Part shown: positions 10,975 to 23,173 of the stretch, piece after piece | How positions within the stretch are numbered: position 1 is the first letter of the stretch | Layout: each line of letters starts with the position of its first letter | Assembly (NCBI RefSeq): GCF_019320115.1 | Contig: NC_089598.1 | Coordinates: 87,125,560 to 87,189,559 of the forward strand | Source of the DNA: Miscanthus floridulus | Taxonomy: Eukaryota; Streptophyta; Magnoliopsida; Poales; Poaceae | Length of the DNA stretch: 64,000 bases | Direction: 5' to 3' | Position numbers and translations under genes: made by a program | Notes under the pieces: model-generated | The model's input: the letters and a program-made list of their open reading frames with translations, nothing else | Databases searched by the model: none | Told to the model about the DNA's origin: nothing

Positions 10975-11334
10975 ATGAGGACGGAGGGAGCTGGAGGTGT
11001 GCTGCGGCCGGCGAGCTGCCTGTGGAGGACGCCGACGCCGTACATCTTGCTGGTCGTCGGGTCCATCATGATCCTCATCGCGCTTGTGCTGCTCGTGCTC
11101 ATCTGCGCGCGAAACAGAAACAGTCGTCGCTCGCGGCGGCCCGGGTCGGACGACGAGGCGGCGCCCTCAGCGCGGGTGCTCGCGCCGCTCGACAGGGAAC
11201 CCAAGGTCGCCGTCATCATGGCCGGCGAGCGCGCGCCGTCCTTCCTCGCCAGCGCCAAGCCGCTCGCCTTTGTCGCCCCCCGGGGTGCTGATGAGGCCGA
11301 CGGCAGCAGTGCCGCGGCCGTACCGTACGTGTAG
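10975..11334 (+). CDS. GLUTAMINE DUMPER family membrane protein (copy A)
   Basis: A single-exon gene of 119 residues. The N-terminus contains LWRTPTPY (16-23), followed by one hydrophobic helix at about 23-44, a basic stretch (46-55) and the family hallmark VIMAG at 80-84, then APSFLA. Plant GDU proteins are small single-pass plasma-membrane proteins; in Arabidopsis GDU1 alters amino-acid export and works with the ubiquitin ligase LOG2 through the VIMAG region. That function is carried over from the family, not shown here. The ATG at 10975 is chosen because it matches the start of copy B (MR.E..GGV). A TATA box lies about 150 bp upstream. No intron is needed. Confidence 0.9.
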   Translation: MRTEGAGGVLRPASCLWRTPTPYILLVVGSIMILIALVLLVLICARNRNSRRSRRPGSDDEAAPSARVLAPLDREPKVAVIMAGERAPSFLASAKPLAFVAPRGADEADGSSAAAVPYV

Positions 11335-11917
11335 GCGCTGGATGACGCGAGTGAATCGGTTTCTTTTTCTTTTTTCTCCTTTCCTTGGAGTTCCCGTGAT
11401 GTGTGCCCGTCAAACGCACCTGTTTCACTGTTTGTATCGGCAACTGCTTTCAGGTGTTTTTTTTTGGGGTGCCGTCACCTGTTAATTTGTTATCAAGCGC
11501 AACTTCACCTGATCTTTCCTATTGCGTCTTCTACAGATTATTTTATACAAGAAAAACACCTTAAAATCAATCTATAGTGCATATATAAACAGTGTTAAAA
11601 CGAGCTCTTACGTCTTTATGAACTGGAATCCCTAGGCTATGACCAATTCAACCTCGGTGACCTTGATTTTCCGTTTATGGAGAAGAAGATTGCTAATGGA
11701 ATAAAAGATCTCTCGGCAGAATGGGTGCTACCGTGCCGGCTGGCCCGATGCACATGGATTCGTCGGGATATTCTACAAAAGCTGTCGGCAAATCATCTAG
11801 CATGATCTCGTTCAAGCGCTTTATGGATTTTTCTGACAGCATATCCAAGAGTATTTCAACTCACCTTCTAATTATCATTTGGAGAGCCATTCGCAAAAAT
11901 CGTTTTAACTTTTCATT

Positions 11918-12115
11918 CCCCAACAGTTTTTCTATATCTTTTGTACACTTTAGAGAGACATTCTCGTTTTTTATCTTTGGATGGCCAAAAAATCTAGAAT
12001 AAAAGATGGCCATATTTGAATAACCAATTAAAAAAACTGTTGGAGGGTATTTTTTTCACTAAAATCTCTATTACTGAGGAAGTATATATAGAGAGTCTTT
12101 TGAAGTTGTTCTAAG
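11918..12115. repeat. Dispersed repeat, partner of 1495-1694
   Basis: It shares ordered blocks with 1495-1694, such as TGTACACTTT, TTGGAGGG and AAAATCTCTATT. It is probably an old MITE copy. The two lie 10 kb apart, either side of the copia insertion. Confidence 0.5.
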
Positions 12116-12443
12116 AACTTTAAAAATGCACCCTGTAAATGAAGCAACATAGTTTTTCTTAATTATTTTCGACCTAGTTCACGTCTAGGCCCGGTTTGTC
12201 CGACCCAGCCCATGTCCTGCGCAAATCCAGTCCAAACTAATCTGTCTTCTCTCCCCGGTTACCCGATCTGCTTTATTCTGTTTTCGTTTTCTCGCAGCCG
12301 GCGGCGGTGCTTCCACACGGACGTCCTCGCTGCTCACGCATGGAGGAGCCGTGTCACAGCCAAATCCAGTTTAAATAAACTCCACCTTCTTGTTTTTTCC
12401 CGTGTGCTACCACAGAAGTAGGATATTACGTCGTACTGACGGG

Positions 12444-12583
12444 CCTCTTGTAGCGATATAGGCACGCCGTATAGTTCCCTCACGTGGCCACACTGGGAGC
12501 GCTGCGTCCGCGCCCCAGCCCCCATGCATGACGTGTCCTCTTGTGACGATACAGGCACGCCGTATAGTTCCCTCATGTGGCCA
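12444..12583. repeat. Direct duplication of a 47-bp block, period 93 bp
   Basis: The block starting CCTCTTGT and ending GTTCCCTCAYGTGGCCA occurs at 12444-12490 and 12537-12583. GGCACGCCGTATAGTTCCCT is identical in both. Nothing functional is recognised. Confidence 0.85.
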
Positions 12584-13124
12584 TGTACTCAGACAATGAA
12601 TCCATGTCTGTGAACTGAATTTCATTGAGAATAAACAAGGATTTTTGAATGAATTACATGTTCATGTATTTCGCCATATAGTTTTATTGTTGTTCTACCA
12701 CGCCCTCCTCGTCACCGTCCTCGTCAAAATCCAGCCATCCAGGAGCACGTCGGCAGCAGCTGGTCCTATAGCATGTGCGCCGGTGCTCCGGGCCGGGAAC
12801 CCCATCGCGCACATCCTGCAGGTCCTAGTTACTGCCACTCTGAAGGGAAACATCAAGCAACCGCTCGATGAGTTGCTTTGGGTTAGTGCTGGACACGAGC
12901 TGAGCTTAGACGGGCTGGGCCAATGCGGGACCCAAGAGAAAAAGAATTAAGAAAAAACATTAATTAGAAAGGATGCTTTGAGATTTGTACATTTTTTTTT
13001 AGAAAGAGAAGTACTGGAGCAGTCCTTAAGTTTTATTAAGATCATCACCATGATCTTGGCCAATAGATTCACTCCTCATTTAACGCTTATCAAACAGCGA
13101 TGCACCCATGACAGTTCCTATATA

Positions 13125-13828
13125 CTCCCTCCGTATTCTAATTAGAAGTCGTTTAGGACATGAGTTCGGTTACCAAGGGGTAATTAATTGGGGGGTAATT
13201 TTCCTGTCTTGCCCCTATTAAATAGAGCTGCGGGTGCTATTTGTACAGCAATCTACCATAGCTCGGTTGGCTAAGGCTGCGCGGCCTGAGGCCGGAGCTC
13301 CACCGTTCGAGTGCTGGCAGCCGCGGTATTTTTTTGTATTTGCATGGAAAAGTGCTCGTTTGCGTGGATTTGCATGGTACTGTGCTTGCGCGCGTTTTGG
13401 CCCTCCGCTTTGCCCTCTGAGCTGTTCACGCGCGTGCGTGTTTTGGCCGTCCGCGGGATTTCGCCGCGCGCGGTTTTTTTTCGATTTTTCGCACAGTGCA
13501 CGCTCGTTCTGTTCGGCCGGCTGTCCAGCTACCCCTTCCTATTTAACCGGCGCTTGGACTGCTAGCTCCAGTGCTCTTTCTACCTCATTTCTTTCCACTT
13601 AATGGAGGCCAGTCCAAGAGTCCCGAGGGGGCGTGCATGCGGACCGGCGGCGCGCGTGGGAGGCGAGTCGAGGAGACGCGAGGGAAGCGCGTGCGGATGT
13701 GCGGCCGGGCGGCGCCGCGTGGCCCCAGGGGCAATCGCGTCCAAAACAGGCTTCGTGGACGCGGACGACATCCTTTGCCGCGAACGCGCTCGGCTCCAGA
13801 ACGACTGCTAATTAGGATACGGAGGGAG
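13125..13828. mobile_element. Stowaway-like TIR element, 704 bp
   Basis: Terminal inverted repeats of about 29 bp (CTCCCTCCGTATYCTAATTA followed by G.AGTCGTT, two mismatches) lie at 13125-13153 and 13800-13828. TA flanks both ends (13123-13124 and 13829-13830). The CTCCCTCCGT end and TA target duplication are the signature of Tc1/mariner-related Stowaway elements. At 704 bp it is longer than the usual 150-350 bp and it encodes no transposase. The interior carries a tRNA-like module. Confidence 0.85.
13250..13336 (+). ncRNA. tRNA-like (pol III promoter-like) module in the MITE
   Basis: TAGCTCGGTTGG at 13259-13270 fits the tRNA A-box with one mismatch. CGTTCGAGTGC at 13304-13314 fits the B-box core GTTCGA with two flanking mismatches. 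A TTTTTTT run near 13329-13335 could end pol III transcription. The spacing of about 34 nt is tRNA-like. It may be a tRNA pseudogene or a SINE head. Expression is not implied. Confidence 0.4.
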
Positions 13829-13830
13829 TA

Positions 13831-15964
13831 TATGCCCAGAGGGCAATCCAATGTCTATATGAAACAAAGGAATCGACCCTCTTCAATAAACTAGGCACAT
13901 TGAAGGCGTTTTATTCGATAAACTGGCCTTACATGCTAGAGGTCGTCATGGCTGCCCTAGGTTTCAGCCAACGACGGAGAAACTAGATATCATCCCTCCT
14001 AGCTACATCCTCCTCCATAATTCTTATATAAATATGAGTGGTCAGCCTAGAAAAATTATTTATCATGTAAGAGATCTTCGAGCAAGGCCAATAGTTGAGA
14101 CAAGCTTTGGTCTATAAGACAAGCACTAAACAGCTAACTCATACAATAACCGTAGGTTTCTTGTCTCTAATTAAATTTCCAAGCAATTGTTTATTCTTTA
14201 ATCTGGCAATCTCCTCCACCTGTCAGTATTTGATTGGAGCAGAGAGCAAGATAATATACAATGGATATTGAATGCTTGGTTGTTGTATTGGAGTTCGTGT
14301 ACCGCCGGTCGACAATTGCTGCGACTAGCTAGCTTGTCTCATGTGCCCTCTCTCTCCTCCATGTCACTGCTATCGCTGACGTGCTTAGACGATTTGACAA
14401 GCTGTTGTGCCTGCTCTTAGCAAGGTAACAACCCTTTTATCTCCAATGCTATTTGACTCGGCCATCATTGCTTTATTTGAAGAATCATTACAAGGGCAGA
14501 AGAGGTTGGCATCCACAGACCGTACCATTACCGCCAGCAGCACCGACCGCGGCGCCACCAATGAATTTCATCATGCGCGGGCAGCAACTCCGGAATGTCA
14601 ACGAAAGAAACCGTGAAATCTTTCGCAGACGATTGGAGACGTGCTGTCAAAAGTTTGGAAATGGAACTCCACAAAGACGCTGGGATTGACTGATCGACCA
14701 CTGCACGCGCCCCTTACCCCGCTTTACGTATTTTCTCAGTTTCTTGTTTTCCATGTGTGTGTCAAAGGAACGGATTGTATATGGATCGATAATGATGTGA
14801 ACCGGCCGTTCGGGCAGCCGGACGCACCCAACTCACGCACCCTTATCCCATCACGAACGCACCCAACCGTGCGCCGAACCAACCCACCCGTGCCGCACAC
14901 CGTTTCCGCACTCATTCCTTATCCTTTCGACTGCTCACTCCTGCAGTGCTCGCCCACTCACCGGAACGGACGCCGCGCGCCGCGCGCACCTCGCTGTCGC
15001 CCCGCCCGCCCCCTCCCTCACTCCCTCTCCCCCCTCCCCTCTGCGCGACCTCCATGTGACCCCGTGCTCCCCAGCGACCCCGCTCCCGCTCCCCCCACCG
15101 GAGCGAGGACGACGACAGCGGCTCCGATGAGGTAGGTCGGTTCTTCTCTATATCTGAGCCCTCCTCCTCTGAATCTGAGCCCTCTTCCTCCTCCGCTGGA
15201 TCTGAGAGACACAGCAGTGGCTAGAGTTCCGGTGAGCTCTGGGGTCCTACTCTCTCCTCCTTCCGGTGAGTTCAAAGGTGATGGGCCAGGGGCTGTTTTG
15301 TATGCTTTTTTTTTGTTTCTCCCGTGTTGCAATGGGTGTTTTGAGATGTTGCAATAGATGTTTTTTCAAATATTGCAATGGGATTTTTGGGTCGTTGCAC
15401 CAGATGTTTTGCGATGTTGCATTACTACTGCTGTAGATGTTGCAATACATAATTTTCGATGTTGCAGCGCATAATTTTCGATGTTGCAGTACATATTTTT
15501 TCAATGTTGCAGTACATGTTTTTTGATGTTGCAGTACATGTTTTTCGATGTTGTAGTACATTTTTTTTGATGTTGTAGTACTTATTTTTCGTTGTTGCAG
15601 TACATATTTTTTTTGATGTTTGAGTACATGTTTTTCAATGTTGCACTACATATTTTTCGATGTTGCAGTATTTACAACTCGATGTTGCACTACATAGTTT
15701 TTTCATATGTTTTGCAATATTGCAGTTGAAGTGTTTCTTGCTTTTTTTGGACAAGGACGCGATGGGGGAACTAGGTGCGTTGGGGAACAGGGGACAGGGG
15801 TGCGGTGGGGAGCGGAGGACACGGACAGGTTCCGTTCTATTCCGTTCCATGCACGGGGTTCCCTGCGCGGGGGGCAGGCAGAGTTCTGTAAGGGATCGGC
15901 GTCTGGACGCACTCACCCTCTAGATGTACAGGCGCTAGAATCACCGTATATGGATCAGTAGTCA
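13831..15964. other. Spacer with a GC-rich block and minisatellite
   Basis: No gene is supported. 14800-15130 is C-rich and gives fortuitous proline-rich frames. 15320-15725 is a degenerate minisatellite. 15760-15950 is GC-rich. The whole 14780-15960 block could be one uncharacterised transposon, but I could not find its terminal repeats. Confidence 0.45.
15320..15725. repeat. Degenerate 22-24-bp minisatellite (TTTTCGATGTTGCAGTACAT)
   Basis: About 15 imperfect units share GATGTTGCA at spacings of 22-24 bp (for example 15413, 15436, 15458, 15480). On the minus strand it creates low-complexity frames rich in Leu/Gln/His/Cys. Similar tracts occur in grass transposons, but I cannot name the element. 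Confidence 0.75.
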
Positions 15965-16205
15965 GGCCTTGTTTAGATACCCTCAAAATTCCAAATTTTT
16001 TCACTCTCTCTCCATCACATCAATTTTTAGCCGTTTGTATGGAGCATTAAATATAGATAAAAAAATAACTAATTGCACAGTTTAGTTGAAAATCACGAGA
16101 TGAATCTTTTGAGCTTAGTTGGTTCATGATTGGACAATATTTATCAAATAAGACAAAAATGCTACTATTTATCGGTTTGAAATTTTTTTCAATCTAAACA
16201 AGGCC
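15965..16205. mobile_element. Tourist-like MITE, 241 bp
   Basis: Perfect inverted ends GGCCTTGTTTAGAT and ATCTAAACAAGGCC bound an AT-rich 241-bp stretch. The flanking triplets are TCA and TCG, so a 3-bp target duplication is imperfect. This end sequence is widespread in grass MITEs; the superfamily (PIF/Harbinger) is inferred. Confidence 0.85.
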
Positions 16206-18126
16206 TCGGTACCGTTTCGCAGTTGGCTTGGCCGGCCGGTATGGGCACTCAGAAACTGCGGGCGAGTGCCCGTTGATTTCGTAATGGCACGGCGGCCACA
16301 GCCATTGCACGGGAGTCGTGCAATTCCAATGCCAGCTCCTTGGGGCTTGCACCTGTGTCCAATCATTTTATCTGCTGAAGTGTCTTTTGTGTGCATCAGC
16401 ATGGTGTGGGTGTACGGAGTATCTACAGACTACAGACTACAGACTACAGACTGAGGTTAGATACATGGCACGTGAAACGCGTGAACAAATAAACGACGCA
16501 CGTGTCTCTGTGGCTAGCAGCTATGCACAGGTACCACGAACGCAGCGCCATAGTAGGATACACATGATGCACGTCAAACAGGCTGGGCCTCGTAGGCGGC
16601 ATTGAGGCATGGCCTATTTAAGCACGGTGTACACGATTGCAATCGGGCCATGCCGGCTCCACATGAAGCATAAGATAAGACCGTGCCTGGCCGCATTCTT
16701 GGCTCGGAGAGTCGGCACGGCACGACCTGATTCACGATCAAACATTCAAATATAAAACAATAGAGTCTGCTACATTTCAGGCGTCTAAATTTTCGGTCAC
16801 TATAATCTTAAACAACCCATTAGTATAATATAATAGTATATAATTATTAAAGTGATAATGATTTATAAGAAACCATTCATATTTCTTTTATAGCCAAACA
16901 ATAACAAAAAAATATATTAAAAGAAGAGTGTGGAGCAGAGCTGTGGCAGAATCGTCCGAAATAACATAGACGCTTGTCTTCCATAAGACACTAAGCACTC
17001 CGAATGCAAACTACTTCGGACGGTTCCATCGAGCACACCCTAAGAGAGAACTCGAACAATCCACGTTTTCCTCCAGGATCAAATAATGAGAACGAGTTTA
17101 CAGTACTTAGTCTATTTCATACATCAAGAGTTCTCAGAAATACATTATTGCAATACCAAGTTCAGAGTGCAGAATTTAAACAGCGAAATTGAAATAAACT
17201 TCTAACGATAAGATACAGGGATCCGTATGTGCCCACCAGAAGAATCCTCCACTCAACAGCTACTCCTCAAGCTACACCTGCATCAGGAGTAAATAAACCC
17301 TGAGTACACAATGTACTCGCAAGACTTATCCGACTAGTGGAAATAATTTCTCAACTCCAAAGGATATGATAAGCTTTATGGTTTGCCGGGTTTTCTTTTT
17401 GTAAAAAGCAACACTAGTAGTTAATCCTTATGTATTTGTTTTATTAGCAGTCATGATTAGTTCATTAGCTAATCATTCTATGTAAGCACCTGTTCTACTT
17501 TCAAGCAAGAGTTGAGCAATCAGATCCATTTCACCACCTTTCAACTTCTAGTTCTTACTACAGTGCTAGATCGTAGACAAGTCGTACCGTATTACACAGT
17601 GATTCACAAACCAATGTAGCCCATCTGGGTACCCCGAAACACACGCCCCGCTTGTACCCCAGGCACAAGCAGGACCAACCCACCACTCTTCTGTCAAGGG
17701 GTCCAGGTTCCCGTCCAAACTTGGACTCCAAGCCCCCCACACCTGAGTCCCGAACTTAGTGTGGTGCTTAGACCTCCACCATCTCTGTCTCCAATCAGTC
17801 AGTCCGAAAAGAGCTGGAACCCACGATAAGATAGCAATGAGTCTTTCCTGCTTCCATAAATAAGTATGTGCTCAGGATAATAAGTCTGTGAAATGACTAG
17901 AATCCAATACAACAGCCGGTCCTTAACCGACACGGACAGGGAAAACAGTGTAACCAAGCTATGCCCCGTTGGCCGCGGGACACAACCTCTTACACCCACC
18001 AATACCCATACCATATCGCTGCCCGGTCTCCATTTCTTTTTCACCATTTATAATGAGAGTGATAATAATAATCATCATCATCTATTGCGAGTAATGGTAG
18101 GTTACTCACGCTACCAATAACCTAAG
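16206..18126. other. Spacer without recognisable gene
   Basis: 16425-16452 is a perfect (ACAGACT)4 microsatellite. 16600-16740 is rich in GCACGG/GGCACGG words, resembling hAT subterminal debris. The rest shows only short open frames with no domain I recognise. Confidence 0.45.
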
Positions 18127-19532
18127 TGTAGGAACTCTGGTACGCCTAAAGGGGGGTGAATAGGCATGTAACAATTTAAGTCAAACCGAAGTCAAATTCA
18201 CCAGCGGTACTGCCGCTCTTTGAGCGTGGCACTGCCACACCTACAGGAGAGATTAGTTCACAGTTCAAAATCTATCCAACGAAATTTAGATCGGATAAAT
18301 TTTTTAGCTTCCTACAGGGTGGTAGATCACAGATCGACAGCTGAAAGTGGTGGGAACACCACACACAATTAGATCGGCCTCAATCCAAGAAATCGCCTCA
18401 ACAACAACAAGAACATAAGTGTAGCAACACAAGCACATGATGACACAAGGATTTATCCCGTGGTTCAGCTCACCACCAAGGCTTGCCTAAGTCCACATTA
18501 TTGAGGTATACCACTAAGGCTTAGGGATTTGCAACCCTACCTCGTTCTCAAGTTAAGAGAGTGAACTCTTGAGATGATGGGTGATTTTACTTGCTGAAAG
18601 AGGTGGTTACAAACCTCTCGGGGCTACCACACAAGTTGGCAAGCTCACCGGGCGGCGCTCTAGCCAGCTAGGAGCCAAGATCCGAGAGTAACAAACACAA
18701 CCGCCGGCCAAAATATGAACCAAGTGCTCTTTAGAGTTTGGAATCAATGGAGATGCTCTCTTATCAAGTTTTGGACCCTTATCCCTCAAGGATTGATAGG
18801 GAAATCAATGGATTTGCTTGAGGGTTGAGGTCAATAATGGAGTGAGAGAGAGAGCTCCTACTCTATTTTGAGTGTGCTAAAGTGAGGAAGAAGGGAATAG
18901 GTTGGTTCTTTTTCCGTTGGGAAAGAAAGGGAAAGGTATATATACCCCCCAGGCCCCAACGGTCACTTAAATCGCAGATAGCCGTTGGGGAGAAAAAGAA
19001 AAAGTATATATACCCTCAGCCCCCAATGGGCATTGCACTCAAGAGGTCGGGCGAGACGAGGTCCACGGCCTTGAGGTCAAGCGAGACGAGGCTGCCACCA
19101 AAGGGTCGGGCGAGCCGGAGCCCACGACGAAAGGGTCGGGAGAGACAGAGCCCACGACCAAGGGTCAGACGAGACAAAGCCCGCGAACTTAGGGTCGGGC
19201 GAGATGAAGCTCGTGACCAAAGGGTCGGGCGAATCGGAGCCAGCACCCAAGGGGGCAGGCAAACCAGAGCCCGCACCCAAGGGGTCGGGCGAGTCAGAGC
19301 TCGCACCCCGTAAGATAGTAAGGATAATAGTGAAGTGTAGACTGTCTTGGTGTGAATCTTAGGATGCATGTGGTTAGTTGAGCACTTGGTAGCATAGATT
19401 AGCTTAAGCATTGTGCCCCCCTTTATAGTACGGCTTTTTTGATACTCAAATTCAATATATAAAAGAATTTAAACCTCCTTTGAGTTTGAAGCCATCTATA
19501 TTTGTAGTTGGGGGCTCCTCCGTTTTGTGTAG
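18127..19532 (-). repeat. Sirevirus-like copia 3' LTR, larger part (interrupted)
   Basis: Read on the minus strand, this continues the LTR that begins at 34563 (TGAAAGTGCAATC) and ends at 18127 (..CTACA). The two pieces total about 1.5 kb, normal for sireviruses of the Maximus/SIRE group. Recognisable words on the minus strand include TATTCACCCCCC near the end. A 15-kb gypsy element split it, leaving TGTAG at 19528-19532 and again at 34450-34454. The LTR carries a 30-bp minisatellite at 19043-19315. Confidence 0.75.
19043..19315. repeat. 30-bp minisatellite inside the sirevirus-like LTR
   Basis: About nine units of AGGGTCGGGCGAG..GGAGCC type recur every 29-30 bp (19101, 19131, 19161, 19191, 19221, 19251, 19281). 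A 30-bp period is 10 codons, so frames stay open on both strands, but it lies within an LTR and no protein is inferred. Confidence 0.85.
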
Positions 19533-20809
19533 TGTCGGGTTCATAAACCCAGGGTCCCTCATGGACCTGCTTCCCAACAAAAGCTTGGCCCAGCAGACGA
19601 CGTTGTGAATGACGCGCAACTCCTAGGCTGGCCCAAAAACCTAATGACAGGCCAGAAGGGCGATCCAGCCTCCGACCGAAAGGCCTGGCCAAGGAAGGAA
19701 CGGTGCTCGCTCGCTCGCTTCTGACTCTGGCCCGCCTCTCCGACCGAAAGGCCTGGCAAGGAGGGATGGCGCTCGCTTCCGACTCTGTCCCACCTCTCTA
19801 ACCGGAAAGGCCTGGCCAAGGAGAGGACAACGCTCACTTCCGACTTCGGCCCGCCTCTCTGACCGGAAGGCCTGGCCAAGGAGAGGACGATGCTCGCTTC
19901 CGACTCTGGCCCGCCTCTCCGACCGAAAGGCCTGGCCAAGGAGGAACGATGTTCGCTTCTTACTCTGACCCGCTTCTCCAATCAGGAACACAATGAACCT
20001 CTGCCTACAGCTCTTCTTCGACCGGGAGGCCAGAGCCGACTGGGGAACGACCGACCAGGGACGCCCGCTCGGTGAAGACCCAGGAAATGGATAGAGCAAG
20101 TAAGGCGGGGCGCTGCAGTCAAACGCAATACCAAGGACTGTACCCCTGCACACCTGTAGGACAGTACTGTCAGGCCATGTCAGAAGGATGCTCCGCAACC
20201 TTCCAAACATGTCAGAACATGAGCAGTGTTGTGGGCACCGACATTTATCCTATAGTATAATCGCCGATATTCGCCATACCAGAAGCAAATGATGGAGCCT
20301 ACCACATGCATCTGAGCGACTATAGTGTTGTGGGTGTCAACAAACCGTGTTGTACCCGACAGCGTGGGCAACAAGACTGGGTAGCACATACACTCTCTTT
20401 CTATCACACACTCTCTCTCATGTAAAGCCATCCCCTTCATCTGTAAAAGGGGATGTGCTCTCTCCAAAATGGGGATGAATGATTCGAACAACCTACGATT
20501 CAAACGATTCTAACAGAGCACATGCACAAATACTTAGCGCATGTAGGAGCTCCTGTCTCTCTCGGCCCTTTGGTCCAGAGTCCGACCGGACCTCTTGCAC
20601 CCTCCATCTTACTCCCTCTCATTTGTAACCCCACAACAAACTTCGAGTTCCTAGGCTTAGGAATAAAGTCACCGACCGACTCAAACTGGACGTAGGGCAC
20701 GTTGCTTGAACCAGTATAAACCCTGTGTCATTGAGTGCTAGGCCACATCCAATCACAACGTACGGCAAAACTATAAATATTTACGTGTTGGTCACTTTTC
20801 GCACCGACG
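19533..20809 (+). repeat. 5' LTR of the Tat-type gypsy element
   Basis: Starts TGTCGGGTTCATAAACCC and ends GCACCGACG (the other copies end CGACA). It contains five ~60-bp tandem units (about 19672-19980), each with GACCGAAAGGCCTGGCCAAG, and a basal-promoter-like TGTAAAAGGGG near 20440-20450. Confidence 0.9.
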
Positions 20810-20810
20810 G

Positions 20811-20828
20811 TTGGCACCATCCGTGGGG
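20811..20828 (+). promoter_or_regulatory. Probable primer-binding site of the gypsy element
   Basis: TTGGCACCATCCGTGGGG follows the LTR end by one or two bases. This resembles the TGGCGCCGTCYGTGGG-like sites of grass Tat elements. I did not verify the tRNA match. Confidence 0.6.
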
Positions 20829-20862
20829 ATAGACGCCGTACGTTCACGCTTTTAGTCATCGA

Positions 20863-23173
20863 ATGGCCCACCTTTCCGCCATCTTTGCCATGGTGGGCTC
20901 AAGCAATACGACTGACTTCGGCTCGCTGGAGTTTCTCGCGCTCCCACTTGTTGGGATGTGGGTTCCTCCCATCTTTGAACTGTCCTAGGCCTTCCACTTC
21001 GGAAGCCTAGACTTCGTCGCCGACTGGCTCGGTGTGCTTCGCCTTCATGAGAAGGCACTTGTTTTGGCGTCCATCGAAGGGGCGCCCTCCGTCGGCTCCA
21101 AGACACCTGGTGACTTGAACAACGAGGTGCCTACGCTTCGCTCTGAGCCCACGCAGGGCTCAAACCCAACTGTAAGTAACGTACGCTTTGTTATTTACTT
21201 GCTATTTACTATCTTCTGCCGATTCGCCAGAGGGACCCCGTTGTCCCTACCGCCGCGACCGCCATACGATCGGTTACCCAATAGCCTGACGTCCCCCATG
21301 GACGTGTATGCCTAGGGACTCTGAAGGATGCTGGTGCCACCCCCTCTCACATCCAAATTTGTGGGGATGGCGAGCTACGCTCCCGCCTCTTTTGACGACC
21401 TCGTGAATGACGATGTTGAGAGCGATGGCTCTAGCATCGGCGATGTCATGGCACCTAGCCACCCTCTATCCTGGGAGTGCGCTATGGCGGACGCTCCGGG
21501 ACAGCCACCAGTGGTGGCGGAGTCTCTACAGACCCACACCCCTCTGGCCCCTCGCATGGAGGCCCTCGCATGTGCGTAGGAACATGGCGAGGAACTACGA
21601 CAAAGGTAGTAGAATCAGCCGCCACCTGCACCTGCACCGCGCTCGTCATAGCACGCTACGCCCTGCACGCATAACCCGGCGAGCGACGCACGGGGTCGCG
21701 CCCACTAGGTTCATTGCAACATCATCAATGGGGGGAACGATCCCCCACAGTTCGCTCGGGCTGGCTAGAACATCGCCGCGGCGGCGATGCTTCTGCGCGG
21801 CCTTCCCGAGCTGGTCGACCCCCAGGAGCAGGTGGTCCACCGGAATCTCCAGGTGTTGGTGGAAACCGCCACCGTTTAACAGGCAGAGAGCTCCGTGTCG
21901 TGACACCGACTCGTGGAATCTCTCCCCACCAGGGGAGTGGGGACGCACCAGACGAATTGCTCCATCCGCTCACCTCTATAGTCACTTGGCATGGAGCAGG
22001 AGGCATCAGCTGCACCATGGCCTACCCTGGCTCCCGCTCCACACCGACCCCTATGCGTGAATGGCTCAGGCCAAACTGAGACGCTCACAGCGTCATCAAC
22101 AACCAACGTTAGGCCTGGCATGATGATGATGTCCACTAGGCGGCGATGAGGGTAGGCGGCACGAGCTCTGGCCAGACCATCGAGGGGACCGATGAAACAC
22201 ACCCCAGGCATGGTCCCCGACCCGATGACCGGAGTCCCAGCCCGGATGGCCCGAGACCGTGGGCCTTTGGCTGACGCATCCAGAGAGCATCGTTCCCATA
22301 GCACTTCCGACCGCTTACCAACATCACCAAGTATACCGGGGAGACGAACCCCGGTATATGGCTCGAAGACTTCCGACTCACTTGCCAAGCCAGAGGAGTG
22401 GATGATGATCACTTCATCATTCAGTACCCCCCCATTTGTGTGGGGGGACATGTTTGAGCATGGCTCGAATTCCTCCCGCACAACAGCATCCGCGACTGGG
22501 CGGACCTCAAGAGGGTCTTCGTCGAGAACTTCCAGGGGACGTATGTCCACCCTGGCAATTCCTAGGACTTCAAGAGCTGCCAATAGGAGCCCAATGAGTC
22601 CCTATGGGATTACATCCATAGGTTCTCGAAATAATGCAACTCCCTTCCTGATGTCGTCGACGCAGATGTCATCAGCGCATTCCTCTCCGGGACAACCTAC
22701 AAGTCCCTGATCCAAAAGCTTGGCTGCCTGAAGCCCCGTACCACCCGTGACCTACTCAACGTCGCCACGAACCACGCCTCCGGCGAGGAGGCGGTCAGAC
22801 GGTCTTTAACGTAGGCCGGGACAAGGGCAAGGCCAAGCGCTAGGACCAAAATGAGGGCCCCTCCACACAGAGGGGCAAAAAGAACAAGAACGATTGCGTG
22901 CCGACTGGCCAACTTCGCTTTGGTTGCCGTGGCTAATCGCGTAGGCAAGCAGCCCTAGCAGGGCCAGCCTGACCACTTCGACAAGCTAATGGACAGCCCA
23001 GGCACCAACCATGCTTACCCCGTCAAGCACTCTACAAGGACTGCGTGCTCCTCAAGCGCTTCCTGCGATAGGCCGGCAGGCCAAAAGAAGGAAAGGGCAA
23101 GGAGGCAGCAACCAAGAAAGGAGGCGCGGCGGGCAAGGATGGGGACAACTTTCCCAACCCCGAGGAATGCATC
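20863..23173 (+). pseudogene. Tat-type gag, broken
   Basis: The frame opens at ATG 20863 with MAHLSAIFAMVGSS and soon meets a stop near 20986. Gag-like segments continue, notably about 22310-22800, where conceptual fragments DLKRVFVENFQGTYV and LPDVVDADVISAFLSG are recognisable from Tat-type Gag. Stops occur repeatedly. A basic, lysine-rich segment near 23070-23130 probably corresponds to the nucleocapsid end. The protein would coat element RNA in a working copy. Confidence 0.75.

Larger units (their letters stand above)
11335..13122. other. Spacer downstream of GDU-A
   Basis: This includes the probable 3' UTR of GDU-A, although I see no clear AATAAA. A dispersed repeat copy lies at 11918-12115 and a 93-bp-period duplication at 12444-12583. 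Open frames such as 12645-12950 have no recognisable domain. No further gene is supported. Confidence 0.5.

Noticed and set aside
10857..11291. A longer 144-codon frame overlapping GDU-A
   Set aside because: It is a shadow frame of the GDU gene; the GDU frame has the helix and VIMAG motif and matches copy B.
19890..20260. Short + strand open frames in the gypsy LTR
   Set aside because: They lie in LTR tandem units, recur in altered form in the other LTRs with stops, and have no domain.
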